Below are positions 19,115-26,633 of a DNA stretch of 64,000 bases, one piece after another (the first letter of the stretch is position 1; each line of letters opens with the position of its first letter). Made by a program: the position numbers and the translations under genes. A model generated the notes under the pieces. That model made no database searches, was not told the DNA's origin, and saw only the letters and a list, made by a program, of their open reading frames with translations. The stretch comes from Pseudonocardia kunmingensis (GTDB lineage: Bacteria > Actinomycetota > Actinomycetes > Mycobacteriales > Pseudonocardiaceae): positions 248,001 to 312,000 of the forward strand of contig NZ_VFPA01000005.1 of assembly GCF_006716445.1 (NCBI RefSeq), given 5' to 3'.

Positions 19115-19609
19115 TCAGCGGCGGCGCGACGTGCTCGCGGCCGCGCCGCTGGCCGCCACCGCGCTGCGCACCACCGGGCGCCCCGGCAGCGGGCTGCTGT
19201 ACACCACGCTCGTCGTCACCGCGCCGAGGCCGGCGATGCGGCCGGTGACCGCCTCCAGGTGGCGCATCGAGCGCGCCCGGACCGTGAGCACGAAGCAGTC
19301 CTCGCCCGTGACGTGGTGGGCCTCGGTGACCTCCGCCGTGGTGGCGAGCAGGTCGCGGAACGGCTTGTAGTTGCCGTGCGGGTACCGCAGCCGCACCAGC
19401 GCCATGATCGTCAGCCCGAGCCGCTCCGGGTCGACCTCGCACCGGTACCCGGTGATCACGCCCCGTTCCTCGAGCCGCCGGACGCGCTCGGTCGCCGCGC
19501 TGGGCGAGAGCCCCACCAACCGGCCCAGGTCGGCGAAGCTGGCGCGACCGTCGTCCTGCAGCGCTTCGAGCAGGCGCCAATCCGTATCGTCCAGGGAATC
19601 CACGGGCAT
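19115..19609 (-). CDS. Lrp/AsnC family transcriptional regulator
   Basis: 164 residues. N-terminal winged helix-turn-helix (about 6-60; SFADLGRLVGLSPSAATERVRRLEERGVI spans 24-52) and a C-terminal RAM ligand-binding domain (about 65-145). Such proteins form octamers and sense amino acids. It is divergent from a rhodanese gene, and its own start is 62 bases from that gene's start. The shared gap holds an inverted repeat CGTGGTT (19623-19629) and AACCACG (19647-19653), a possible operator. The effector is unknown. A basic, serine-rich tail of about 15 residues follows the RAM domain. Confidence 0.93.
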   Translation of the reverse strand: MPVDSLDDTDWRLLEALQDDGRASFADLGRLVGLSPSAATERVRRLEERGVITGYRCEVDPERLGLTIMALVRLRYPHGNYKPFRDLLATTAEVTEAHHVTGEDCFVLTVRARSMRHLEAVTGRIAGLGAVTTSVVYSSPLPGRPVVRSAVAASGAAASTSRRR

Positions 19610-19622
19610 TCGGCCAAACTAC

Positions 19623-19653
19623 CGTGGTTTCCCCGTTCCGCTCGGCAACCACG
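19623..19653. promoter_or_regulatory. Candidate operator between Lrp regulator and rhodanese genes
   Basis: Seven-base inverted repeat CGTGGTT / AACCACG with a 17-base spacer in the divergent intergenic region; TACCGT at 19659-19664 is a possible -10 for a leaderless rhodanese mRNA. Inferred only from position and symmetry. Confidence 0.35.
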
Positions 19654-19671
19654 CGCCTTACCGTCCGCGGC

Positions 19672-20088
19672 GTGACCGATTCCGCCGCAGCCGCGTTCTT
19701 CACCGCCCGGCTGGCCTTCCAGACCGACGTCGCCGACGTCCACGCCGCTCTCGCCGGTGACTCCCCCGGCTTCGTGCTGGTCGACTCCCGGAGCCGCGCC
19801 GCCTGGGCGCAGGGCCGCATCCCCGGCGCGGTGCACCTGCCGACCGCCGAGATCGGGCAACGCGCCCCGGCGCTGCTGGACCCGGCCGTTCCGGTCGTGA
19901 CGTACTGCTGGGGGCCCGGCTGCAACGGCGCGACGCGCGCCGCGCTGGCCCTCACCCGCCTCGGCTACGCGGTGCGCGAGATGCTCGGCGGCATCGAGTA
20001 CTGGACGCGGGAGGGTCTCCCGGTCGCGACGGACGACGGGCTCACCCGCGCCGAGCCCGACCCGCTCACCGTCCCCTGCGGCTGCTGA
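19672..20088 (+). CDS. Rhodanese-like sulfurtransferase domain protein
   Basis: 138 residues from GTG 19672 (an upstream GTG at 19624 would add 16 poorly supported residues). A single rhodanese domain: FVLVDSRSRAAWAQGRIPGAVHLP is the entry motif, split over about 34-57, and the active loop is YCWGPGCNGA. The first Cys of the loop is the likely sulfur carrier. Divergent from the Lrp regulator, which probably controls it. The sulfur donor and acceptor are unknown. Confidence 0.88.
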   Translation: MTDSAAAAFFTARLAFQTDVADVHAALAGDSPGFVLVDSRSRAAWAQGRIPGAVHLPTAEIGQRAPALLDPAVPVVTYCWGPGCNGATRAALALTRLGYAVREMLGGIEYWTREGLPVATDDGLTRAEPDPLTVPCGC

Positions 20089-20141
20089 CCGCGACGGCCC
20101 TCGGGGACGGGTGCCGCGGGGCCGCGTGGGAGGCTGGGACC

Positions 20142-20684
20142 GTGCTCCCGATCGGACCTCGTACCGCGCGCCGGGCGGCGTCCGTCGCGGTGGCCGCGGC
20201 CGTCACGGCAGGTGTCGCGGGGGCGTGCTCGCCGGGCACCACCCCGGCGCCGCCACCGCCCCCGCCACCGCCGCCACCACCGCCGGCCGCCTGCCTGCTC
20301 GACACGGCCGCGCTCGCCGCGGCCACCGGTCTGGGCTGGGCGCCCGACCTGAGCACGGCGAGCGACACGCGCTGCGTCTACGACCCGACCGGCGCGCCGC
20401 AGGCGGACGCCGACGCGGGCCCGACCTTCGTCACCGTGGACGTGGCGCCGGCCGCGGACCCGGCCACGACGCTCGACACCGTCACGGCGCTGTGCGAGGA
20501 GGGGTCCGAGGTGCCGGCGGGCGAGGCCGGCGTGGTGTGCCGCTTCCAGGGCGGCAGCGTGTTCGCGGCGGCGGTGCGGGACGGCCGCCTGGTGACGGTC
20601 GCCGCGTCAGCGGTGCCGGAGGGCACCACGGCAGCGCGCCTCGTGGTGGCGTTCGACCAGCAGGTTGCCGCGCTGCGACCCTAG
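20142..20684 (+). CDS. Putative secreted protein with polyproline linker
   Basis: 180 residues. An N-terminal signal peptide (Arg-rich start, then AVAAAVTAGVAGAC) ends at a Cys that could be lipidated, although the residue at -3 is Ala rather than Leu. A run of twelve prolines follows, then a domain of about 130 residues with four cysteines (CLLDT, TRCVY, ALCEE, VVCRF), which suggests two disulfides outside the cell. The pattern is like small actinobacterial DUF3558-type surface proteins, but I cannot assign a family. Its stop lies within the palindromic element that starts at 20681. Confidence 0.75.
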   Translation: MLPIGPRTARRAASVAVAAAVTAGVAGACSPGTTPAPPPPPPPPPPPPAACLLDTAALAAATGLGWAPDLSTASDTRCVYDPTGAPQADADAGPTFVTVDVAPAADPATTLDTVTALCEEGSEVPAGEAGVVCRFQGGSVFAAAVRDGRLVTVAASAVPEGTTAARLVVAFDQQVAALRP

Positions 20685-20848
20685 TGTCCCCCGCCGGAAG
20701 TCCGCCGAATAATTCGGCGGCCCAGCTCCACGCTGCGCGCACCGGTCGACGAGCCGAGTACGCCCGGTACGAGGCTCGCCGCCCGGCACACGCAGCGAGA
20801 ACCTGGATCCACCGACTTACCCAGCGAACTTCCGGCGGGGGACACTAG
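20681..20848. mobile_element. 168-bp MITE-like element with perfect terminal inverted repeats
   Basis: CTAG followed by TGTCCCCCGCCGGAAGT at 20681-20701 is repeated as an exact inverted copy at 20828-20848 (21 bases each, no mismatch). The outer CTAG on both sides may be a target duplication, as described for IS5-type elements of the IS427 group. Directly inside the left repeat is another palindrome, CCGCCGAAT-A-ATTCGGCGG (20702-20720). The body has no gene. It supplies the last codon (TAG) of the upstream protein. A non-autonomous element is the best reading. Confidence 0.7.
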
Positions 20849-20854
20849 TGAGGC

Positions 20855-20984
20855 CAGCCTCGGACCGCCAAGGTGGGTGGTCGCCGTGGTTGGGTCCGTT
20901 TCGGTTGAGTGCGGGCTGGGGAGCGGTCCGAGGCTGTCCGGGTAAGCGATCGCGGCTTCGCCGCGTGGCTGGCCGCTGGCCAGC
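20855..20984 (+). other. Structured leader before the unknown 542-residue gene
   Basis: Three stem-loops follow one another. The first is a perfect 14-base stem (20855-20868 with 20923-20936) closing a 54-base loop. The second is CGCGGC/GCCGCG with a TTC loop (20951-20965). The third is GCTGGCC/GGCCAGC with a GCT loop (20968-20984). The stretch 20849-21011 has no gene. It could be a folded 5' leader, a small RNA or the end of a mobile unit. Confidence 0.5.
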
Positions 20985-21011
20985 GCGCCGGGATGGGGCC
21001 AGGCTGCCGGT

Positions 21012-22640
21012 ATGGCCACGCCGGTAACGGTCAACGACGTCCTGGACGGGCATGTCGGACTCGATCTGGAGTGTCTGGACCGGATCTACCTCAACGCCTA
21101 CGTGCCGAACCTACAGGTCGGCGGGCAGGTCGTGTCCTTCCTGACCGCGCATCTGGGGTATCCGATCCCGTCGCCGGCGATCTTCGACAAGATCGGCACT
21201 GCGTTCCGCGCCGCGGTGGACCGGTTCGCTGCCGACGAGCACATCCCGGTGGTGCGGTTCGCGAAAACCGACCGCAAGATCGACAGGATGGGCCGCTACC
21301 TGGCCCGACAGGCCGCCACCGGGCGGTCAGGGGTGGCCGCGATCGGGATCGCCCAGGAGTTCGCCCAGGTGTTCTCGCCCAGCAAGAAGGGCCAGGGCAA
21401 CGCGGTCTGGTTCTCCTTCACCAAGGCCAAGAGGCGGGTCAGCTGCTACTACTTCTACCTCTGGGATGACGAGTTCGGGCCGGGGTTCATCAAGGTCTGC
21501 TCCTACTTCCCCTACCCCGCCAAGGTCTGGATCAACGGCCACGAGTGGGCCAAACGCCAGGCCACCCACGCCGGCATCGGCTACCGCGAGCTGTCCAACG
21601 GGTTCGCCGCCACCGACGACCCGGCCCGGCTGCAGGCCATCTGCGACCGGTTGGGCCCGGCCACCATCGAAGCGTTCGTCGAGCGCTGGCTGGCGGTGCT
21701 GCCGTTGCCGCTCACCGAGGCCGATCGGGCCGCCGGCTACTGGTGGGAGCTGTCGATGCGCCAGGTCGAGGTCTCCCGCACGATCGTGTTCACCCAGCCC
21801 CGCCACGCGCGATCGTTCTTCGAAGCGCTGGTCACCGACAACCTTGACATCGGCCGCCCGGAACAGGTCGAGCTGATCTTCTCCCGGTGGCCGACCCGGC
21901 GCGGCCGACCGTCCGGGCAGCAACGGTTCTCCACCTGGCTGGTCACCCAAGGCACCCAAGTCACGGTGAACGCCGCCTACAAACACTCCCGGATCAAGCA
22001 GTATCTGAAAGACGGTCGCGCGCTGCGCATCGAAACCGTCGTCAACGACACTGCCGACCTGGGCTGCCTGCGCCGCCTGCACCACCTGCCCGAGCTACAA
22101 GCCAGGGCCCGTGCGGCCAACCGCCGCCTGCTCGATACTGAACGGGTCGGTCAGGGCTGCGTCCTTGCGAGTCCAGCCTTTGAGCGGATCGCGCACCCCA
22201 CCCGCACCCGGGAGGGGCGGAGGGCCCCGGCCCTGCGGTTCGGCGACCCTCGGGTCCAGGCCCTGGCCGGCGCGCTCTGCCACACCCTGCTCGCCGTCAC
22301 CGGCATCACCAACAAGAGCCTGCGCGCCTTGATGACCGGACTGCTCGTCGAGCCCAACCACACGAACTACAGCATCAGCCGGGCCAGCTACGACCTGACC
22401 CGCCTGCGCCGCAACGGACTGATCGAACGCCTCCCCGGCCGCAACCTCTACCGGCTCACCCCGGACGGCCTCGCCTTCGCGATCTTCTACAGCAAGGTCC
22501 ACAACCGGGTCCTGCGACCGCTGCTCGCCACCACCGACGCGCCACACGCACCACCACCGCTCAAGGCCGCGCTACGCACCATCGACACACAAATCGACGC
22601 CCGGCTGGCAGCGGCCCGGCTACCGACCACGACTGCCTGA
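21012..22640 (+). CDS. Protein of unknown function, likely mobile-element associated
   Basis: 542 residues, not recognised as a named family. An N-terminal part (about 20-345) holds DRIYLNAYVPNLQ (23-35), FAKTDRK, and a very conserved-looking aromatic block around YYFYLWDDEFGPGF (146-159) and VWINGHEWAKRQ (172-183). A C-terminal part (about 405-505) reads like a winged helix, with SYDLTRLRRNGLIERLPG and YRLTPDG. I recall similar hypothetical proteins in many copies in bacterial genomes, but cannot check that here. Codon use is less GC-biased than in its neighbours (AAA and GAA codons occur repeatedly), and it lies beside a MITE-like element. No ribosome binding site is clear before ATG 21012. 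It is not a known transposase type. Confidence 0.8.
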   Translation: MATPVTVNDVLDGHVGLDLECLDRIYLNAYVPNLQVGGQVVSFLTAHLGYPIPSPAIFDKIGTAFRAAVDRFAADEHIPVVRFAKTDRKIDRMGRYLARQAATGRSGVAAIGIAQEFAQVFSPSKKGQGNAVWFSFTKAKRRVSCYYFYLWDDEFGPGFIKVCSYFPYPAKVWINGHEWAKRQATHAGIGYRELSNGFAATDDPARLQAICDRLGPATIEAFVERWLAVLPLPLTEADRAAGYWWELSMRQVEVSRTIVFTQPRHARSFFEALVTDNLDIGRPEQVELIFSRWPTRRGRPSGQQRFSTWLVTQGTQVTVNAAYKHSRIKQYLKDGRALRIETVVNDTADLGCLRRLHHLPELQARARAANRRLLDTERVGQGCVLASPAFERIAHPTRTREGRRAPALRFGDPRVQALAGALCHTLLAVTGITNKSLRALMTGLLVEPNHTNYSISRASYDLTRLRRNGLIERLPGRNLYRLTPDGLAFAIFYSKVHNRVLRPLLATTDAPHAPPPLKAALRTIDTQIDARLAAARLPTTTA

Positions 22641-22663
22641 AACTCTGGACAAGTGCCGAACTC

Positions 22664-22706
22664 CTAGCGACCAAGGATCGCTAGCCGGGCCGCAGCGCGG
22701 CCCGGC
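22664..22706. terminator. Double hairpin between the unknown gene and rbpA
   Basis: CTAGCGA/TCGCTAG (22664-22670, 22678-22684) is followed at once by GCCGGGCCGC/GCGGCCCGGC with an AGC loop (22684-22693, 22697-22706). It lies between two convergent 3' ends, so it probably ends both transcripts. Confidence 0.6.
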
Positions 22707-22724
22707 GACGGCGGAGCGGCGGTG

Positions 22725-23066
22725 TCAGAGCTCGCGCGACGCGCGGAGGCGGCCCAGCGCCTCTTCCAGGATGGCGGCGCCGTCGGAGTCGCTGCGCCGC
22801 TCCTTCACGTACGCGAGGTGCGTCTTGTACGGCTCGGTGCGCGGCGGGGCGGGCGGGTTCTCCCCGTCCCGGCCGGCCGGCAGGCCGCAGCGCGGGCAGT
22901 CCCAGGTCTCCGGGATGTCCGCCTCGGAGGCGAACGACGGAGTGGTGACGTGCCCGTTCGTGCAGAAGTACGGGATGCGCGCGCGGGGAGCGGTCTCGCC
23001 CCGCTCGGACTCCCCCATCGGACCGGCTCCCACGCGGGTGCCCCGGATCGCGTTGCCGCCTGACAT
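22725..23066 (-). CDS. rbpA: RNA polymerase-binding protein RbpA
   Basis: 113 residues. RbpA binds the principal sigma factor and promoter DNA and stabilises the open complex in actinobacteria. The N-terminus NAIRGTRVGAGPMGE and the C-terminal sigma-binding part PPRTEPYKTHLAYVKERRS closely match the Streptomyces protein. Zinc ligands of that type are present (Cys35, His39, Cys57, Cys60), unlike in the mycobacterial form. The second ATG (23066) is chosen because AGGGGAG lies 7 bases before it; the first ATG at 23072 is too close. It is 13 bases after secG and probably cotranscribed. Confidence 0.95.
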   Translation of the reverse strand: MSGGNAIRGTRVGAGPMGESERGETAPRARIPYFCTNGHVTTPSFASEADIPETWDCPRCGLPAGRDGENPPAPPRTEPYKTHLAYVKERRSDSDGAAILEEALGRLRASREL

Positions 23067-23079
23067 CGCCATGCTCCCC

Positions 23080-23316
23080 TCAGACCCCGACCCGGACCAG
23101 CAGCCCGGTGCCGATGATCGCGATCAGCCAGATCGCACCGACGAACAGCGTGAGACGGTCGAGGTTCTTCTCGACCACGCTGGATCCCGACAGGCTCGAC
23201 TGCACGCCGCCCCCGAACAGGGTGGAGAGCCCGCCGCCGCGACCGCGGTGCAGCAGGATGAGCAGCACCAGCAGGACGCTGGAGACGATCAGCACGACCT
23301 GCAGGGCGATTTCCAT
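23080..23316 (-). CDS. secG: Preprotein translocase subunit SecG
   Basis: 78 residues, two membrane helices (EIALQVVLIVSSVLLVLLIL and the C-terminal LTLFVGAIWLIAIIGTGLLV), linked by the conserved glycine-rich LLHRGRGGGLSTLFGGG loop. Part of the SecYEG channel. ATG 23316 follows GAGGATCGG; the longer frame upstream has no signal. It sits in the usual tpiA-secG order, separated from tpiA by a family 1 hairpin. Confidence 0.95.
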   Translation of the reverse strand: MEIALQVVLIVSSVLLVLLILLHRGRGGGLSTLFGGGVQSSLSGSSVVEKNLDRLTLFVGAIWLIAIIGTGLLVRVGV

Positions 23317-23399
23317 CCGATCCTCATCCTCTTTCCGCGTGCGTCCCGTTGCCGGGGTCACCGAGGGTACCCGGGCCCGTCACGGCGCCCACCGGGGGT

Positions 23400-23441
23400 C
23401 GTGAGTGGATACGAGTGCGGGAACACTCGTATCCACTCACG
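23400..23441. terminator. Hairpin repeat family 1, copy C
   Basis: Eighteen-base perfect stem (23400-23417 and 23424-23441) with a six-base loop CGGGAA. It lies 7 bases past the tpiA stop codon and upstream of secG, so on the minus strand it would end or trim the gap-pgk-tpiA message. Confidence 0.7.
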
Positions 23442-23447
23442 GGGGTG

Positions 23448-24269
23448 TTACGGGAGCGGGCCGCCCGCCGCGATGGCGCACAGCTGGGCGAACTCGTCGG
23501 CGTCGAGGCTCGCCCCGCCGACCAGCGCGCCGTCCACGTCGGACTCCGCGACGATCTCGCCGACGTTCTTGGCCTTCACCGACCCGCCGTAGAGCACGCG
23601 GACGCCGGCGGCGATGGCCTCGCCGTACTTGGCCGAGACGGCCTGCCGGATGGCGGCGCACACCTCCTGCGCGTCGGCGGCGCTCGCGACGCGCCCGGTG
23701 CCGATCGCCCACACCGGCTCGTAGGCGATCACCAGCGTCTGCGCGTGCTGGCTCTCCACCTTCTCCAGCGCGGCGGTGACCTGCCGGGTGGTGTGCGCGA
23801 CGTGCTCACCGGCCTCGCGGACGGGCAGGGGCTCCCCGACGCACAGGATCGGCACGATGCCGTGCTTGACCGCGGCCCGCACCTTCTTGTTGACGAGCGC
23901 GTCGTCCTCGCCGTGGATCTCGCGCCGCTCCGAGTGGCCCACCGTGACGTAGGTGCAGCCGAGCTTGGCGAGCATCGCGCCGGAGACGTCACCGGTGTAG
24001 GCCCCGGAGTCGTGCGGCGAGAGGTCCTGCGCGCCGTGCACCAGCTTGAGCTTGTCGCCGTCGATCAGGGTCTGCACCGATCGGATGTCGGTGAACGGCG
24101 GCAGCACCGCCACCTCGACCTTGTCGTAGTACTTCTCCGGCAGGGCGAAGGCGATCTTCTGCACCAGCGCGAGGGCCTCGAGGTGGTTGCAGTTCATCTT
24201 CCAGTTGCCGGCGATGAGCGGCTTGCGCCTGGGGGATGGCGAGCCGGCGGGGTGGGTCGATGCAGCCAT
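23448..24269 (-). CDS. tpiA: Triosephosphate isomerase
   Basis: 273 residues; a 15-residue N-terminal extension precedes the usual start of the barrel. It interconverts dihydroxyacetone phosphate and glyceraldehyde-3-phosphate. Catalytic residues are visible: Lys24 in GNWKMN, the His in VGHSERR and the Glu in AYEPVWAIGTG; the phosphate loop ends with LYGGSVK. Its ATG overlaps the pgk stop (ATGA). Confidence 0.97.
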   Translation of the reverse strand: MAASTHPAGSPSPRRKPLIAGNWKMNCNHLEALALVQKIAFALPEKYYDKVEVAVLPPFTDIRSVQTLIDGDKLKLVHGAQDLSPHDSGAYTGDVSGAMLAKLGCTYVTVGHSERREIHGEDDALVNKKVRAAVKHGIVPILCVGEPLPVREAGEHVAHTTRQVTAALEKVESQHAQTLVIAYEPVWAIGTGRVASAADAQEVCAAIRQAVSAKYGEAIAAGVRVLYGGSVKAKNVGEIVAESDVDGALVGGASLDADEFAQLCAIAAGGPLP

Positions 24270-25456
24270 CAGCTCTTCTCCAGGACCGCGAGGCCGGGGA
24301 GGGACTTGCCCTCCAGGTACTCCAGCGACGCGCCGCCGCCGGTGGAGATGTGGGAGAACCCGTCCTCGGCCAGGCCGAGCGCGCGCACCGCCGCGGCGGA
24401 GTCGCCGCCGCCGACGACGCTGAACGCCGCGCTGTCGATGATCGCCTGGGCGACCCCGCGCGTGCCGTCGGCGAACGGCGCCAGCTCGAACACGCCCATC
24501 GGCCCGTTCCAGAACACCGTGGCCGCGCGGCCGAGCACGTCGGCGAACGCCGCCACCGACTCCGGGCCGATGTCGAGGCCCTTCCACCCGTCCGGGATCG
24601 CGTCCGCGCCGACTGTCCGCGTGTTCGCCTCCGCCGAGAAGTCGTCGGCCACCACCACGTCGGAGGGCAGCACGATCTTCCCGGTCTCCAGCAGCGAGCG
24701 GCAGGTGTCGATCTGGTCGCGCTCCAGCAGCGAGTCACCCACGCCGTAACCCTGCGCGGCGAGGAACGTGAAGCACATCCCCCCGCCGACGAGCAGCGCG
24801 TCGACCTTCGGCAGCAGCGACTCGATCACCGCGAGCTTGTCGGAGACCTTCGACCCGCCGAGCACCACGGTGTAGGGCCGCTCCGGCGTCTCGGTGAGCC
24901 TGCGCAGCACCTCGACCTCGGCGAGCACCAGCCCGCCCGCGTAGGCGGGCAGGTCCAGCGCCACGTCGTAGACCGAGGCCTGCTTGCGGTGGACCACGCC
25001 GAACCCGTCGGAGACGAACGCGCCGTCCGCGCCGGTGAGCGCCGCGAGCTCGTGCGCCAGTGCCGCCCGCTCGTCCTCGTCCTTGGAGGTCTCGCGCGGG
25101 TCGAACCGGATGTTCTCCAGCAGCACCACGCCGCCGTCGGCCAGGGCGCCGACCGCGGCCTGCGCCTCCTCGCCGTGGTCGGCGAGGGTGACCTCGGCGC
25201 CGAGCAGCTCCCCGAGCCGCCCGGCCACCGGGGCGAGGCCGTACTTCGCGTCCGGCCCGCCCTTCGGCCGGCCCAGGTGCGCGGAGACGACGACGCGGGC
25301 CCCGGCCTCACGCAGCGTCCGCAGCGTGGGGACCGAGGCGCGGATGCGGCCGTCGTCGGTGATCCTCGAGCCGTCGAGGGGGACGTTGAGGTCCGAGCGG
25401 ACGAGGACCGTCCGCCCGGACACGCCCTCGGCGAGGAGGTCGTCGAGCGTCTTCAC
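24269..25456 (-). CDS. pgk: Phosphoglycerate kinase
   Basis: 395 residues. It makes ATP from 1,3-bisphosphoglycerate. The N-terminal VRSDLNVPLDG and HLGRPKG substrate motifs, the LGGSKVSDK stretch and the C-terminal nucleotide loop FWNGPMGVFE with STGGGASLEYLEG are intact. GTG 25456 overlaps the gap stop (GTGA), so translation is coupled to gap. Confidence 0.97.
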   Translation of the reverse strand: MKTLDDLLAEGVSGRTVLVRSDLNVPLDGSRITDDGRIRASVPTLRTLREAGARVVVSAHLGRPKGGPDAKYGLAPVAGRLGELLGAEVTLADHGEEAQAAVGALADGGVVLLENIRFDPRETSKDEDERAALAHELAALTGADGAFVSDGFGVVHRKQASVYDVALDLPAYAGGLVLAEVEVLRRLTETPERPYTVVLGGSKVSDKLAVIESLLPKVDALLVGGGMCFTFLAAQGYGVGDSLLERDQIDTCRSLLETGKIVLPSDVVVADDFSAEANTRTVGADAIPDGWKGLDIGPESVAAFADVLGRAATVFWNGPMGVFELAPFADGTRGVAQAIIDSAAFSVVGGGDSAAAVRALGLAEDGFSHISTGGGASLEYLEGKSLPGLAVLEKS

Positions 25457-26469
25457 AGCTTCGAGGCCACCAGGTCGGTGATGTCGACCAGGCGGTTCGA
25501 GTAGCCCCACTCGTTGTCGTACCAGCCGAAGACCTTCACCTGGTTGCCGATGACCTTGGTCAGCGGCGCGTCGTAGATGCAGGACGCCGGGTCGGTGACG
25601 ATGTCGGAGGAGACGATCGGGTCCTCGCTGTAGCGCAGGAAGCCCTTCAGCGGGCCGCTCTCCGCGGCCGCCTTGTACGCGGCGTTGATCTGCTCGAGCG
25701 AGGCCTCCTCGCGCAGGTCCACCGTGAGGTCGGTGATCGAGCCGGTGGGCACCGGGACGCGCAGCGAGTAGCCGTCGAGCTTGCCGTTGAGGTGCGGCAG
25801 GACGAGGCCGATCGCCTTCGCCGCGCCCGTGGAGGTGGGCACCACGTTCAGGGCGGCGGCGCGGGCGCGGCGCTTGTCCTTGTGCGGGCCGTCCTGCAGG
25901 TTCTGGTCCTGCGTGTACGCGTGGATCGTGGTCATCAGACCCTTCTCGATCCCGAACGCGTCGTCGATGACCTTCGCGAGCGGCGCGAGGCAGTTGGTGG
26001 TGCAGGACGCGTTGGAGATGATGGCCTGCGAGCCGTCGTAGGCGTCGTCGTTCACGCCCATGACCACGGTGAGGTCCGGGTCCGTCGCGGGGGCGGAGAT
26101 GACGACCTTCTTCGCGCCTGCGTCGAGGTGCTTGGTGGCACCCTCGCGCTTGGTGAAGATGCCGGTGGACTCGACCACGACGTCGACGCCGAGGTCCTTC
26201 CACGGCAGCTCGGCGGGGTCGCGCACCGCGAGGCCCTTGAAGCCCTTGCCGTCGACGACGATCTCGTCGTCGGTGTGGGTCACCTCGTAGGGCAGCCGGC
26301 CGAGGATCGAGTCGTACTTGAGCAGCCCCGCCAGCGTGGCGTTGTCGGTGATGTCGTTCACCGCCACGATCTCGATGTCGGTGCTGCCGGCCTTGCGCTG
26401 GGCGTCGACCGCCCGCCAGAAGTTGCGGCCGATGCGACCGAACCCGTTCACGCCCACCCGCACGGTCAT
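25453..26469 (-). CDS. gap: Glyceraldehyde-3-phosphate dehydrogenase, type I
   Basis: 338 residues. NAD-binding GVNGFGRIGRNFWRA at the N-terminus and the catalytic Cys156 in SNASCTTNCLAPL. ATG 26469 is preceded by GGAGGCG; the frame upstream of it is unsupported. A -10 candidate TAGGGT lies about 50 bases before the start. It heads gap-pgk-tpiA. In most actinobacteria whiA is its neighbour or near-neighbour; here the phn cluster lies between them. Confidence 0.97.
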   Translation of the reverse strand: MTVRVGVNGFGRIGRNFWRAVDAQRKAGSTDIEIVAVNDITDNATLAGLLKYDSILGRLPYEVTHTDDEIVVDGKGFKGLAVRDPAELPWKDLGVDVVVESTGIFTKREGATKHLDAGAKKVVISAPATDPDLTVVMGVNDDAYDGSQAIISNASCTTNCLAPLAKVIDDAFGIEKGLMTTIHAYTQDQNLQDGPHKDKRRARAAALNVVPTSTGAAKAIGLVLPHLNGKLDGYSLRVPVPTGSITDLTVDLREEASLEQINAAYKAAAESGPLKGFLRYSEDPIVSSDIVTDPASCIYDAPLTKVIGNQVKVFGWYDNEWGYSNRLVDITDLVASKL

Positions 26470-26516
26470 GTGCACGCCTCCTGTGCCTGGATCTCTATCT
26501 GCTCGAACCGGGGACA

Positions 26517-26522
26517 ACCCTA
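26517..26522 (-). promoter_or_regulatory. Candidate -10 element (TAGGGT) for gap-pgk-tpiA
   Basis: TAGGGT on the minus strand, 48 bases before the gap start codon. It fits TANNNT; no good -35 was found at 17-18 bases. Confidence 0.4.
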
Positions 26523-26597
26523 GTCGCCGCCGGACCCGCGGCCAGCGGGAGGCCCTGTATCGATTCACACCGGCTGAGGCGCCTCACCTTCCTTGGC

Positions 26598-26607
26598 CAT
26601 CTAGATG
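26598..26607. promoter_or_regulatory. Putative operator O1 of the phn regulator (CATCTAGATG)
   Basis: Perfect ten-base palindrome CATCTAGATG overlapping the expected -35 position of the regulator gene (-10 candidate TAGGGT at 26622-26627, start GTG 26634). The same ATCTAGAT core occurs once more, before phnD. GntR/HutC-type regulators bind short palindromes of this kind and often repress themselves. Confidence 0.55.
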
Positions 26608-26633
26608 TCTTGGTGCCCCTCTAGGGTGATGCG

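Noticed and set aside
20111..20848. Plus-strand frame of 245 codons over the secreted protein and the palindromic element
   Set aside because: It is the wrong frame for the signal-peptide protein and ends only because the inverted repeat supplies a TAG.
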